This document shows positions 45,040 through 53,774 of a stretch of 64,000 nt of DNA, in pieces. The stretch is from JAJXWB01 sp037044955 (GTDB lineage Bacteria > Pseudomonadota > Alphaproteobacteria > Rhizobiales > Beijerinckiaceae): NCBI GenBank assembly GCA_037044955.1, contig JBAOHX010000002.1, positions 558,001-622,000 on the forward strand, read 5' to 3'. The position numbers and the translations under genes were made by a program. Positions within the stretch are counted from its first letter, which is position 1. The number at the start of each line of letters is the position of its first letter. The notes under the pieces are model-generated. The model made no database searches, was not told where the DNA came from, and saw only the letters and a program-made list of their open reading frames with translations.

Positions 45040-45196
45040 CGCCTCTGCCTCCCCTTCATGGGGAGGTCGCATCGCGGAGCGATGCGGGTGGGGCCCGAAC
45101 GACCGGCCTGTCAATTCCGGGATATTCGGGCAGCGGCTCGAGCCCCACCCGTCGCGCTTCGCGCGCCACCCTCCCCATAAAAGGGAGGGAGGGCAG
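45040..45196. repeat. Mosaic palindromic repeat region
   Basis: Between the amidohydrolase and FadB-like genes. Long-range arms GGGTGGGGC (45086-45094) and GCCCCACCC (45142-45150) enclose about 47 bp; CCTCCCC/GGGGAGG-type hairpins flank. A composite of the C/G-rich family seen elsewhere in the window. Confidence 0.7.
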
Positions 45197-45211
45197 CGCC
45201 ATGCGTCGCCC

Positions 45212-47323
45212 TCAGCCCCGCGCCTTCTCCCATTGCGCGATCGTCTTGCCGGATGTCGCCAGCTCGACCAGCAGCTTGGACGGCTCCCAGTGCATCGGGC
45301 CGAAGCGCTCCTTGTACTTGAGCATGCCGTCGAGCACCTTCTTCAGGCCGATCGTCTCGCCGTAGTGCATCGGGCCGCCGCGATAGCGCGGGAAGCCGTA
45401 GCCCGAGGTCCAGACGACGTCGATGTCGGCGGCGCGCATCACGACGCCTTCCTCGAGAATCTTGAAGCCCTCGTTGATGAGCGGATAGAGGCAGCGTTCG
45501 ACGATCTCGTCTTCGCCATGCGCGACCTGCTTGATCTGCAGTTCGCCGGCGCGCTTGCGAAGAATCTCGATCGCTTCCGGATCGTCGTAGCGCTTGCGGT
45601 CGCCCTTCTCGTATTTGTAGAAGCCCTTGCCGGACTTCTGGCCGTAGCGGCCGTGTTCGCCGAGCGCGACTTCCGCCTGATAATAGGTCGGGTCGATCGG
45701 GTACTGGTCGGCGTTGGCCTTGTGCACGTTGATGCCGATGTCGACGCCGGCCATGTCGTAGACGGCGAGCAGGCCCATGGCCATGCCCCACTTCTCCATG
45801 GCGGTGTCGACCTCGCGCGGCGCGGCGCCTTCCAGCGCCATGAGCTCGGCCTCGCGGCCGTAGGGCTCCATCATGCGATTGCCGACGAAGCCGTAGCAGA
45901 TCTTCACCAGCACCGGCGTCTTCTTGAGCGGCTTGGCGAGTTCGACCGAGGTGCGGATCGTCTCCGCGCTCGACTGCGGCGTGCGCACGATTTCCAGCAG
46001 CGGCATGACATTGGCCGGCGAGAAGAAGTGCAGGCCGATGACGTCCTGCGGGCGCTTGGTCGCCGCGCCGATCTTCTCGACGTCGAGCGTCGAGGTATTG
46101 GTCGCCAGCACGCAACCGGGCTTGGCCACCTTGTCGAGCTCGGCGAAGATCTTCTTCTTGAGATCCATGTTCTCGAACACGGCCTCGATGATGACGTCGG
46201 CCTCGCCGAGGTCGGCGTAGTTCACCGTGCCCTTGATGAGGCTCATGCGCTTGGCCTTGTCCTCAGGGCTCAGGCGACCGCGCTTGACCATCGATTCATA
46301 CGTGCCTTCGAGCACGCTCAAGCCCCGCTTCAACGCCTCCTCGCTCGTGTCGAGCACGGTGACGGGAATGCCGGCGTTGGCGAAGCAGATGGCGATGCCG
46401 CCGCCCATCGTGCCGGCGCCGACGATGCCGGCCTTCTCGATCTTGCGCGGCTTGGCGTCGGCCGGGATGTCCGTGACCTTGCGGGTCGCGCGCTCGGCGA
46501 AGAAGACGTGGATCGCGCCCTTGCTCTCGGGCGTCAGCTTGGACTCGTTGCCGAGCTTTTCCTCGACCAGAAGGCCCTCGTTCAGCGGCTTTTCCATCGC
46601 GGTGCGGATCGAGGTCACCGCCGTCTGCGCGGCGATGCGGTTCGGATACATCTTCTTCGCGGTCGCCTCGGCGGCGGCGAAGATTTCGGGCGTCGCCGTT
46701 TCCGGCTTCACCTTCATCTCGCTCGTGCGGCGCGGGCCTTTGCCGGCGGCGACCAGTTCCTTGGCGTATTCGATGGCCGCCGCCGTCACGTCGCCGTCGG
46801 CGATGCGGTCGATCGCGCCATATTCGAGCGCGGTCCTGGCGTCGACCATCTTGGTCGAGACGATCATTTCGAGCGCCTTCTCGGCGCCGATCAGGCGGGG
46901 CAGGCGCTGCGTGCCGCCGGCGCCCGGGATGATGCCGAGATTGACTTCGGGGAAGCCGATGCGCGTGCGGGCGTTGGCGATGCGGTAGTGGCAGGCCAGC
47001 GTGATCTCGTAACCGCCGCCGAGCGACGTGCCGAACAGCGCGGCGACCACGGGCACGTTCTGGCCTTCCAGACGCGCGAAGAGATGGCGGTATTCCTCCT
47101 CCTTCGGCGGGCCGGAGAACTCGCCGATGTCGGCGCCGGAGAAGAAGGTCGAGCCCTTGCAGGCGAGCACGATGGCCTTGACGCCGGAGAGCTTGGCCAC
47201 CTCGTCCAGCGCCTGCTCGAGGCCCGAACGCACGGCGGCGGTGATCGTGTTGACCGGCGGCGCGTCGACGGTGACGACCGCCACGCCATCCTGCAGCTTC
47301 ACGTCGTAGATCTTGTTCGACAT
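45212..47323 (-). CDS. Bifunctional enoyl-CoA hydratase/3-hydroxyacyl-CoA dehydrogenase (FadB/FadJ-like)
   Basis: 703 residues. Residues ~1-190 are a crotonase domain (FFSGADIGEFSG; FGTSLGGGYEITLACHYRIA), ~295-475 an NAD-binding 3-hydroxyacyl-CoA dehydrogenase domain (KAGIVGAGTMGGGIAICFA; ATNTSTLDVEKIG; GLHFFSPANVMPLLEIV), ~480-700 its C-terminal domains (KICYGFVGNRMM, YDMAGVDIGINVHK). Catalyses hydration of 2-enoyl-CoA and oxidation of the 3-hydroxyacyl-CoA. It has no thiolase partner next to it. ATG 47323 follows GGGAGG. An AT-rich palindrome lies 82 bp upstream. Confidence 0.94.
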   Translation of the reverse strand: MSNKIYDVKLQDGVAVVTVDAPPVNTITAAVRSGLEQALDEVAKLSGVKAIVLACKGSTFFSGADIGEFSGPPKEEEYRHLFARLEGQNVPVVAALFGTSLGGGYEITLACHYRIANARTRIGFPEVNLGIIPGAGGTQRLPRLIGAEKALEMIVSTKMVDARTALEYGAIDRIADGDVTAAAIEYAKELVAAGKGPRRTSEMKVKPETATPEIFAAAEATAKKMYPNRIAAQTAVTSIRTAMEKPLNEGLLVEEKLGNESKLTPESKGAIHVFFAERATRKVTDIPADAKPRKIEKAGIVGAGTMGGGIAICFANAGIPVTVLDTSEEALKRGLSVLEGTYESMVKRGRLSPEDKAKRMSLIKGTVNYADLGEADVIIEAVFENMDLKKKIFAELDKVAKPGCVLATNTSTLDVEKIGAATKRPQDVIGLHFFSPANVMPLLEIVRTPQSSAETIRTSVELAKPLKKTPVLVKICYGFVGNRMMEPYGREAELMALEGAAPREVDTAMEKWGMAMGLLAVYDMAGVDIGINVHKANADQYPIDPTYYQAEVALGEHGRYGQKSGKGFYKYEKGDRKRYDDPEAIEILRKRAGELQIKQVAHGEDEIVERCLYPLINEGFKILEEGVVMRAADIDVVWTSGYGFPRYRGGPMHYGETIGLKKVLDGMLKYKERFGPMHWEPSKLLVELATSGKTIAQWEKARG

Positions 47324-47404
47324 CGATGCCTCCCTGCCGTCTCCACGACGGCGTGTCCTTGCGGCCGGGCTGCCGGCCTTCGGGAGGGCTCCATAGCATA
47401 TTTT

Positions 47405-47419
47405 GTTATGTTGTATAAC
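47405..47419. promoter_or_regulatory. Candidate operator upstream of fadB-like gene
   Basis: GTTATGTTGTATAAC: 5-bp perfect arms and a 5-base centre in a conspicuously AT-rich patch (47396-47428), 82 bp before the FadB-like start. Typical size for a TetR- or MarR-type fatty-acid regulator site; the regulator is not identified. Confidence 0.4.
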
Positions 47420-47448
47420 TAATTTTTTGGAAGACCTTTCCCCGGGCT

Positions 47449-47540
47449 CTCATGCTGAGGAGCAGGCGAAGCCTGCGTCTCGAAGCATGGGGTTCCGGCC
47501 ATCCTTCGAGACGCCGCCTGCGGCGGCTCCTCAGGATGAG
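47449..47540. repeat. Dispersed repeat (CTCATGCTGAGG type)
   Basis: 92-bp element with 12-bp inverted ends (47449-47460, 47529-47540, one mismatch) and internal hairpins (GCAGGCGAAGCCTGC; GCCGCC-TGC-GGCGGC). The CTCATxCTGAGG end is a widespread Rhizobiales intergenic repeat type. Confidence 0.85.
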
Positions 47541-47551
47541 GATTTCGTGCA

Positions 47552-48820
47552 TTACGGAAACAGCCCCCGCACCTCCTTCGCGCGCCGCACCGTCTGGACG
47601 CCGATCGCCAGCGCCGCCTTGCGGTTGGAAATATTATCCTTGCGGGCGCGTTCGCGGACCCTGTTCCAGGAGCGGTCGAGCGCGGCGTAGAGACGCTCCA
47701 TCACCTCCTCCTCCGTCCAGAAGAATTGCTGGAGGCCCTGCACCCATTCGAAATAGGAGACGATGACGCCGCCGGCGTTGCAGAGAATGTCGGGCACGAC
47801 GAAAATCTCGTCGCGGCGCTCGGCCAGAACCGCGTCGGCCTCCGGCGTCGTCGGCCCGTTGGCGCCTTCCGCGAGGATGCGGCAGCGCAGGCGCTTCGCG
47901 TTTTGCGCGTCGATCACGCGCTCGAGCGCGGCCGGCACGAGCAGGTCGCAGGGTTGTTCGAGAAGCTCGCCCGCATCGATCGACAATTCGTTCGAGAAGC
48001 CGCGCAGGATGCGTTTTTCGCGCGCATGCCGTTCGAGGGCCGCCACATCGAGGCCGGCCGGATTGTAATAGGCCGCCGTATGGTCGCTGACGCCGACGAT
48101 CCTGACGTCGCGCTGGGCGAGCGCCTGCGCGGCGACCGAGCCGACGTTGCCGAAGCCCTGGATGATGGCGGTCGCGCCCTGCGGCCGCACGCCGACCTCT
48201 TCCATGGCGCGGGCGGCCAGATGCGCGACGCCGCGCCCTGTCGCCTCGCGCCGGCCGACCGTGCCGCCGGTCTCGACCGGCTTGCCGGTGACGATCTCGG
48301 TCACCGTCTTGCCCTGGTACATGGAATAGGTGTCCATGAACCAGGCCATGACCTGTTCGTTCGTGCCCATGTCCGGCGCCATGACGTCGGTGTGCGGGCC
48401 GATGAAGGGGATCATCTCCTGCATGTAGCGGCGCGACAGGGCCTCGAGTTCGCGCCGCGACAGCGCGTTCGGATCGACCGTGACGCCGCCTTTCGCGCCG
48501 CCGTAGGGCAGGCCGACCAGCGCGCATTTCCAGCTCATCCAGATGGCGAGCGCGGCGACCTCGCCGACATCGACGGAGGGCGCGAAACGCACGCCGCCCT
48601 TCGTCGGCCCGAGCGTGAGGTGATGCTGCACGCGATAGCCCTGGAAGACGGTGGCGCGGCCGTCGTCCAGACGCACGGGGCATGAGACGATCAGCGTGCG
48701 CTTGGGCATGAACAGGCGCAGGCGCGCGTCCTCGGGAATCTCCAGATGCGCGGCGACATCCTGGAACTGCGCCAGCGCCATGTCGAAGACCGGACCGGTA
48801 TAGGCGGACGATTGCTGCAT
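47552..48820 (-). CDS. Glutamate dehydrogenase family (Glu/Leu/Phe/Val dehydrogenase)
   Basis: 422 residues. Oxidative deamination of glutamate or reverse amination of 2-oxoglutarate with NAD(P). Conserved substrate block QHHLTLGPTKGGVRF, catalytic Lys in PYGGAKGGVTVDP, GTVGRREATGRGV and the nucleotide fold ATAIIQGFGNVGSVAA. The length and GWxxG-free dinucleotide fold match hexameric NAD-type GDH of the 420-residue class. ATG 48820 follows GGAGG; the frame is open 8 codons further. Monocistronic. Confidence 0.92.
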   Translation of the reverse strand: MQQSSAYTGPVFDMALAQFQDVAAHLEIPEDARLRLFMPKRTLIVSCPVRLDDGRATVFQGYRVQHHLTLGPTKGGVRFAPSVDVGEVAALAIWMSWKCALVGLPYGGAKGGVTVDPNALSRRELEALSRRYMQEMIPFIGPHTDVMAPDMGTNEQVMAWFMDTYSMYQGKTVTEIVTGKPVETGGTVGRREATGRGVAHLAARAMEEVGVRPQGATAIIQGFGNVGSVAAQALAQRDVRIVGVSDHTAAYYNPAGLDVAALERHAREKRILRGFSNELSIDAGELLEQPCDLLVPAALERVIDAQNAKRLRCRILAEGANGPTTPEADAVLAERRDEIFVVPDILCNAGGVIVSYFEWVQGLQQFFWTEEEVMERLYAALDRSWNRVRERARKDNISNRKAALAIGVQTVRRAKEVRGLFP

Positions 48821-48996
48821 CGGCGGCTCCTCCACGAAACGCAAACGGCCTTGAACCGTCCGGGCCTTCCTGCAACTAGGCGACTTTCGCAGTGTGGCAA
48901 TGTTCGCAGCCGATAGCCGGCAAAGTCCAATCGTGCTTGTCTATGGGGATCGATAAGCGCCTCTTATCGCAGCGCGCGCGAAACTTCCGCGGAGGC

Positions 48997-50176
48997 TCAA
49001 TAGCTCTTCGGCAAATCCAGCACTTTCTCCGCGATGAACGAGAGGATGAGTTGCTCGGTCACCGGCGCGAGCCGTGTCAGCGAGACTTCGCGGAACAGGC
49101 GCTCGACGTGGTATTCCTTGGCGTAGCCGAAGCCGCCGTGCGTCATGATCGCCTGCCAGGCCGCATCGTGGCCGGCGCGCGCGCCGAGAAATTTCGTGGC
49201 GTTGGCCTCCGCGCCGCAGTTCTGGCCGGTGTCGTAGAGTTCCGCCGCTCGCATCGCCATCAGCCAGGCCGATTCCAGATAGGTCCATTTTTCCGCCAGC
49301 GGATGCTGGATGCCCTGGTTCATGCCGATGGGCCGGTCGAAAACGACGCGCTCCCGCGCGTATTTGGCGGCGCGGGCAAGCGCGTCGCGGCCGATGCCGA
49401 TCGCCTCGGAGCCGATGAGGATGCGCTCGGGATTGAGCGAATGCAGGATGTAGCCGAAGCCCTTGCCTTCCTCGCCGATGCGGTCCTCGTCCGGCACGAA
49501 CAGGCCGTCGATGAAGATGGCGTTGGAGTTCGACCGCTTTGCGGCCCATCTTCGGGATGCGGCGCACCTCGATCTTCGACCTGTCGAGGTCGGTGTAGAA
49601 AATGGTGATGCCGTCGGTCGGCTTGCGGCAATCCTCGTATTTCGTCGTGCGCGCGAGCAGCATGATCTTGTTGGCGACCTGGCCGGTCGAGGTCCAGACC
49701 TTCTGGCCGCGCACGAGATAGCCGCCGGCGACCTTTTCCGCGAAAGTCTTGATGCGCGTCGTGTCGAGGCCGGCGTCGGGCTCCGTAAAACCGAAAGCGA
49801 CCTGATCCTCGCCCGACACGAGGCGCGGCACCCAGCGGCGCTTCTGCTCGTCCGTGCCCTTCACGACGATGGGATGCGGGCCGAACAGGTTGATGTGCAC
49901 GGACGAGGCCGCCGCCATGCCGCCGCCGTGGCTGGCGACCTCGTGCATCATGATCGCGGCTTCGGTGACGCCCAGCCCCGAGCCGCCGTATTCCTCCGGC
50001 ATGGTGATGCCGAGCCAGCCGCCGTCCGCCATGGCCTTGTGGAACTCGAAGGGAAACCTCCCGTCCTCGTCGCGCTCGAGCCAGTAGTCGTCGCCGAATT
50101 TCGTGACGACGGCGCGCACGCCGTCGCGGATCGCCTGCCGCTCTTCTTGCGTCGGCAGGGCTCTTGTCTGGCTCAT
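48997..50176 (-). CDS. Acyl-CoA dehydrogenase (frame broken at 49526-49531)
   Basis: About 392 residues after correction. MPEEYGGSGLGVTEAAIMMHE, FGFTEPDAGLDTTRIKT (CoA/flavin loop), VRGQKVWTSTGQVAN and the C-terminal GGFGYAKEYHVERLFRE identify the family. The Gly-Gly-x-Gly segment MTHGGFGYAKEY and the position of the catalytic acid were not checked by alignment. The frame changes at MGRKAV; on the minus strand GAACTC at 49526-49531 should be GACTC, giving MGRKAVDSNAIFIDGL, exactly the family expectation. ATG 50176; ribosome site GGAAGAGCG. Separate from other lipid genes. Confidence 0.87.
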
Positions 50177-50357
50177 CGCGCTCTTCCGTTCGTTTCGTCC
50201 CTTGCGCGGGATTGTCGGACATTTTCGCGGCCCCGCACAACCGCCGATGGCGCCCGGAATTGAGAAATTGACAATTGATAAGGCAGGCCGGGGAGGGCGG
50301 GTGAAATTGTCGCGCCACGGCCGCATCGGCGCGCGCCGGCCAGCAAGGATCGTCAGG

Positions 50358-51663
50358 ATGCGTTACGGGCGCTATTTCGAGGCTGCGATCGGCCAGTTGC
50401 GCAACGAGCGGCGGTACCGGGTTTTCGCCAATCTTGAGCGCGATACGATCGGATCTGCCGCGCGCGACGTGGCGGGCGGACGACGGGTCGCAGCGCGACG
50501 TGACGATCTGGTGCTCCAACGATTATCTCGGCATGGGCCGCCACCCGGACGTGGTCGAGGCGATGCGTTCGACGGCGCAGAAGCTCGGCGCGGGCGCCGG
50601 CGGCACGCGCAACATTTCCGGCACCAACGCGCCGCTGGTCGAGCTGGAGGCGGAACTCGCCGACCTGCACGGCAAGGAGGCGGCGCTGGTCTTCACGTCG
50701 GGCTGGATTTCCAACCTGGCGGGCATCTCGACCATCGCCGACCTGATGCCGAACTGCGTCATCCTGTCGGACGCGCTCAACCACAATTCGATGATCGAGG
50801 GCGTGAAGCGCTCGAGCGCCGAGCGGAAAATCTGGCGCCACAACGACGTCGCGCATCTGGAAGAGCTGCTGGCGGCCGAGCCCTACGAGCGGCCGAAGCT
50901 GATCCTGTTCGAGAGCCTGTATTCGATGGACGGCGACATCGCGCCGATCGCGGCGATCGCCGATCTCGCCGAGAAGTACAATGCGATGACCTATATCGAC
51001 GAGGTGCATGCGGTGGGCATGTACGGGCCGCGCGGCGCGGGCGTGTGCGAGCGCGATGGGGTGATGGCCCGCATCGACGTGATCGAGGGCACGCTGGCCA
51101 AGGGGTTCGGCACGCTCGGCGGCTATATCGCGGGGGATGCTGCGGTGATCGACGCGGTGCGCAGCTATGCGCCGTCGTTCATCTTCACCACGGCGCTGCC
51201 GCCGGCGGTTGCGGCTGCGGCCTGCGCGGCGGTGCGGGCGCTCAAGGGGCGGCCGGACCTGCGTGAAAGGCACCAGCGCCAGGCGTGGCTGACCAAGCAT
51301 GCGCTGGAGGCTGCGGGCCTGCCGGTTCTGGAGAACCCCTCGCATATCGTGCCGGTGATGGTGCGCGACGCGGAGAAGTGCAAGGCGGCGAGCGACCTTT
51401 TGATGGAGCGCCACGGCATCTACATCCAGCCGATCAACTATCCGACGGTGCCGCGCGGCGAGGAGCGTCTGCGCATCACGCCGACGCCGCTGCACTCGGA
51501 CGCGCTGGTCGCCGAACTCGTCGAAGCCCTCGTCGATGTCTGGAAGACCCTCGACCTGCCTTTCGTCCAGCCGAAGGTCGAGGCCAAGCTGGAAGCCCAG
51601 CCGGAGGCCGAGACCGACGACGCGCGCTGCGCCTATCCGGAATTCAGGAAGGCGGCGGAATAG
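50358..51663 (+). CDS. hemA: 5-aminolevulinate synthase (frame broken near 50436-50455)
   Basis: About 434 residues after correction. PLP enzyme joining glycine and succinyl-CoA to 5-aminolevulinate, the first step of heme in Alphaproteobacteria. Conserved blocks: CSNDYLGMGRHPDVVEAM, GGTRNISGTNAPLVELE, SDALNHNSMIEGV, YIDEVHAVGMYGPRG, and the PLP-Lys motif EGTLAKGFGTLGGY. The expected N-terminus RYRVFANLERD reads in another frame from ATG 50358, so one extra base lies between 50436 and 50455 (CGATACGATCGGATC); no GAANTC is present here. The C-terminus has a Gln/Pro/Glu tail. It lies about 50 bp before a Crp/Fnr gene, linking heme supply with redox control. Confidence 0.92.
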
Positions 51664-51711
51664 GGAAAATTTGTCCGGGTTGTTCCCCGAGTCCTTGTGC
51701 TACAAGGAGAA

Positions 51712-52419
51712 ATGGGCCTCGTGGTTGGCAATCTGACGCAGGATGACTGGAAGATCATCGGGCAGTCGGCCTTGTTCGGCCGGCTGGACCCTGCCGTCGC
51801 GCATTCGCTGATCGGCGAGGGCGCGATCCTGATCGCGTCGCGCGGCGAGACCGTCTGCCGGCAGGACGAACCGGCCGCGTTCTATTACATCGTGCTGTCG
51901 GGGCTCATCAAACTCTACCGCCGCGCCGCCGACGGTTCGATCGCGATCATTTCCATTCATGGGCCGGCGCATAGTTTCATGGAAGCGGAGGCGCTGACCG
52001 GCGCGCATTATTCGACGACGGCGGAAGCCGTGGTGGACGCGCGCATCGCCCGGATCGACGCCGGCGAACTGCGGCGCCGCATCGGCGCGGATTCCAGGCT
52101 GGCGCTGGCGTTGCTGGGATCGGCGTCGGTGCATCTGCGCGTGCTGCTGGAGCAGATCGAGAAGCTGAAGACAATGACCGCGACGGCGCGGCTCGCCGAC
52201 TTCATCCTGTCGCTGGTCGGGCCGCAGGGCGGCAAGGCGGAAATCTCCTTGCCCTACGAAAAGCGGCTCGTCGCCGGCCATCTCGGCATGACGCCCGAGA
52301 GCTTCTCCCGCACGCTCGGCCAATTGCGCAAACTCGGCGTGCGTGTGTCGCGCGACAGGGTGACGATCGATGATGTCGCGCGGTTGCGCGACTATTGCGA
52401 GGGCGAGGGCGCCGGATAG
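51712..52419 (+). CDS. Crp/Fnr family regulator 1 (DNR/NnrR-like)
   Basis: 235 residues. Residues ~12-130 form a cyclic-nucleotide-like effector domain (RQDEPAAFYYIVLSGLIKLYRR), then the dimer helix and a C-terminal winged helix with HLGMTPESFSRTLGQLRKLG as recognition helix. The Cys residues that hold the FNR 4Fe-4S cluster are not present. The recognition helix has the E-SFSR pattern of the FNR/DNR branch, predicting TTGA-N6-TCAA sites, of which three lie nearby. The ATG at 51712 is very close to AAGGAG, so GTG 51697 or 51721 may be used instead. Follows hemA. Confidence 0.88.
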   Translation: MGLVVGNLTQDDWKIIGQSALFGRLDPAVAHSLIGEGAILIASRGETVCRQDEPAAFYYIVLSGLIKLYRRAADGSIAIISIHGPAHSFMEAEALTGAHYSTTAEAVVDARIARIDAGELRRRIGADSRLALALLGSASVHLRVLLEQIEKLKTMTATARLADFILSLVGPQGGKAEISLPYEKRLVAGHLGMTPESFSRTLGQLRKLGVRVSRDRVTIDDVARLRDYCEGEGAG

Positions 52420-52447
52420 GTCTGGAGCGCGTCACGTTTTCACGGAA

Positions 52448-52528
52448 GCGCATGACGCGCTCCATCTTGTTGTTTTCGTCGCATATCCTTGTCGCAAAAG
52501 TCTGCAACTTTTGCGGGACATGCTTTAG
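52448..52528. repeat. 81-bp dispersed palindromic repeat, copy 2
   Basis: Pairs with 4078-4158 (75 of 81 positions equal). Also preceded by an 11-bp inverted repeat (GGAGCGCGTCA 52424-52434 with TGACGCGCTCC 52453-52463). Ends on the stop codon of the minus-strand Crp/Fnr gene (TTA at 52525-52527, read TAA). Probably doubles as a bidirectional terminator. Confidence 0.85.
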
Positions 52529-53223
52529 CTGTCGAGGCCGACGAATTCGCGCAGCCGCGCGACATCGGCGACCGTCACGATCTCGCGATTGGTCGTGACG
52601 CCGACTTTCGACAGCGCCGCCAGCGCGCGCGAAAAACTTTCGGGCGTCATGCCGAGACGCGCTGCGATCAGGACCTTTTCGTAGGGCAGGGCGATGCGGC
52701 CGTTTTCGCCGCTCGCCGCCAGAAGCTGCAGGAAGAATTCGCCGACGCGGCGGGGCGCGTCGAGCAGCTTGAGCGCGCCGATCTGTTCGGTGAGCTCGGC
52801 GGCGCGGCGTCCGATCGAGGCGAGCATGGCGGCGGCGAGATCGGATTCGTGCTCGAGGCATTGCACGAAGATCGCGTGCTCGATGCGCAGGAGACGGCCC
52901 TGGCTGGCGGCTTCCGCGATCACGGGATAACGGCCGCCCAGAAACATCACGGGTTCCGCGAAGCTTTCGCCGCGCGTCAGCACGGTGACGACGGCTTCGT
53001 CGCCGCCGGGGGTGAGTCGGTAGAGTTTCACCCAGCCTTCGAGCACGACATAGAAGGCGTCGGCAGGGTCGCCCTGCGTGAAAACGATCTGGCCGCGCTC
53101 GACGGTCGTCACGCGCGCCTTCTCGGTCAGGCGCTGCATGGGCGTTTCGCCGATATGACGGAACAGTGCGCACATGCGCAGCGCCGCCCAGTCGGCTTCG
53201 TTCGCCTTGCTCGAAATCGCCAT
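52525..53223 (-). CDS. Crp/Fnr family regulator 2 (DNR/NnrR-like)
   Basis: 232 residues, same architecture as regulator 1: effector domain (FTQGDPADAFYVVLEGWVKLYRL) and recognition helix RLGMTPESFSRALAALSKVG. Fnr-type N-terminal Cys cluster absent; single Cys at the start (RMCALF) and one mid-domain. Together with regulator 1 it converges on the repeat at 52448. A perfect palindromic box at 53298-53311, 75-88 bp upstream of its start, could be its own operator. Likely controls NO/nitrate genes downstream; effector (NO, heme or O2) unknown. Confidence 0.88.
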   Translation of the reverse strand: MAISSKANEADWAALRMCALFRHIGETPMQRLTEKARVTTVERGQIVFTQGDPADAFYVVLEGWVKLYRLTPGGDEAVVTVLTRGESFAEPVMFLGGRYPVIAEAASQGRLLRIEHAIFVQCLEHESDLAAAMLASIGRRAAELTEQIGALKLLDAPRRVGEFFLQLLAASGENGRIALPYEKVLIAARLGMTPESFSRALAALSKVGVTTNREIVTVADVARLREFVGLDS

Positions 53224-53297
53224 GTTCCGCTGTCGTCGTTCTACCGGGATCTTGCGCACGCGCGCGAGTGCGCTACACGGGTAACTGCCGCAAATGC

Positions 53298-53311
53298 TTG
53301 ACGTTCGTCAA
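53298..53311. promoter_or_regulatory. Crp/Fnr box TTGAC-N4-GTCAA
   Basis: TTGACGTTCGTCAA, a perfect 14-bp palindrome in the divergent gap between Crp/Fnr regulator 2 and the hemerythrin gene. Matches the DNR/NnrR half-site TTGAC. Its distance to the regulator start (about 80 bp) suits activation at -41.5; the hemerythrin ATG (53346) is only about 41 bp away. Confidence 0.7.
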
Positions 53312-53345
53312 GGCGTCCTTCTGCCTCGCGCGCCTAGCTGGCGTC

Positions 53346-53774
53346 ATGCCAAATTCGAAAGCCCAACCCGCCAATCCGCTCGGCGTCGCATTGATGGACG
53401 ACGATCACGCCGAGCTCGAGGCGCTGATCGGCAGCGCGGCCGTCGCCGCGGACGAGGATCTGGCCGCGCTGCACGCGAATATCGTGGAGGGGCTGGAGGC
53501 GCATTTCGCGCGCGAGGAAGAGCTGATGCGCGAGCGTGGCTTTCCGGGCCTGCATTGTCACAATGCGCAGCACAAGCTGCTGGTCGAGCAGGCCCGCGGC
53601 GGCAGGGCCATGGCGCCGGCGGCGCTGCGGCGCCATATCGGCGTGTATGTCGCCCAGCTCGTGGAATCTCATGTGCTGACGATGGACTACATGACGGCGG
53701 CCTTCCTGCGCGGCGAGTTCGGGCCGCAGCATTTCGAGGGATTGCGCCTGCCGATCGAGCCGAGCCGGCCATGA
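53346..53774 (+). CDS. Hemerythrin-domain protein
   Basis: 142 residues, four-helix non-heme di-iron protein binding O2 or NO. Iron ligands appear as His in MDDDHAELEALIG, His/Glu in ANIVEGLEAHFAREEELM (H..E pattern), HCHNAQHKLLVE, and the late SHVLTMDYM (H...D). The ATG at 53346 is used; the ATG at 53394 before DDDHAEL would better fit the upstream palindromic box but would drop only a non-conserved leader. It overlaps the next gene by ATGA. Probably senses, stores or detoxifies NO or O2 in this denitrification-type region. Confidence 0.85.
   Translation: MPNSKAQPANPLGVALMDDDHAELEALIGSAAVAADEDLAALHANIVEGLEAHFAREEELMRERGFPGLHCHNAQHKLLVEQARGGRAMAPAALRRHIGVYVAQLVESHVLTMDYMTAAFLRGEFGPQHFEGLRLPIEPSRP

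Noticed and set aside
50260..50280. Three TTGA direct repeats upstream of hemA as a Crp/Fnr site
   Set aside because: TTGA repeats are in direct order with 4-5 bp between them; a Crp/Fnr box needs an inverted TCAA half-site at N6 spacing, which is absent.
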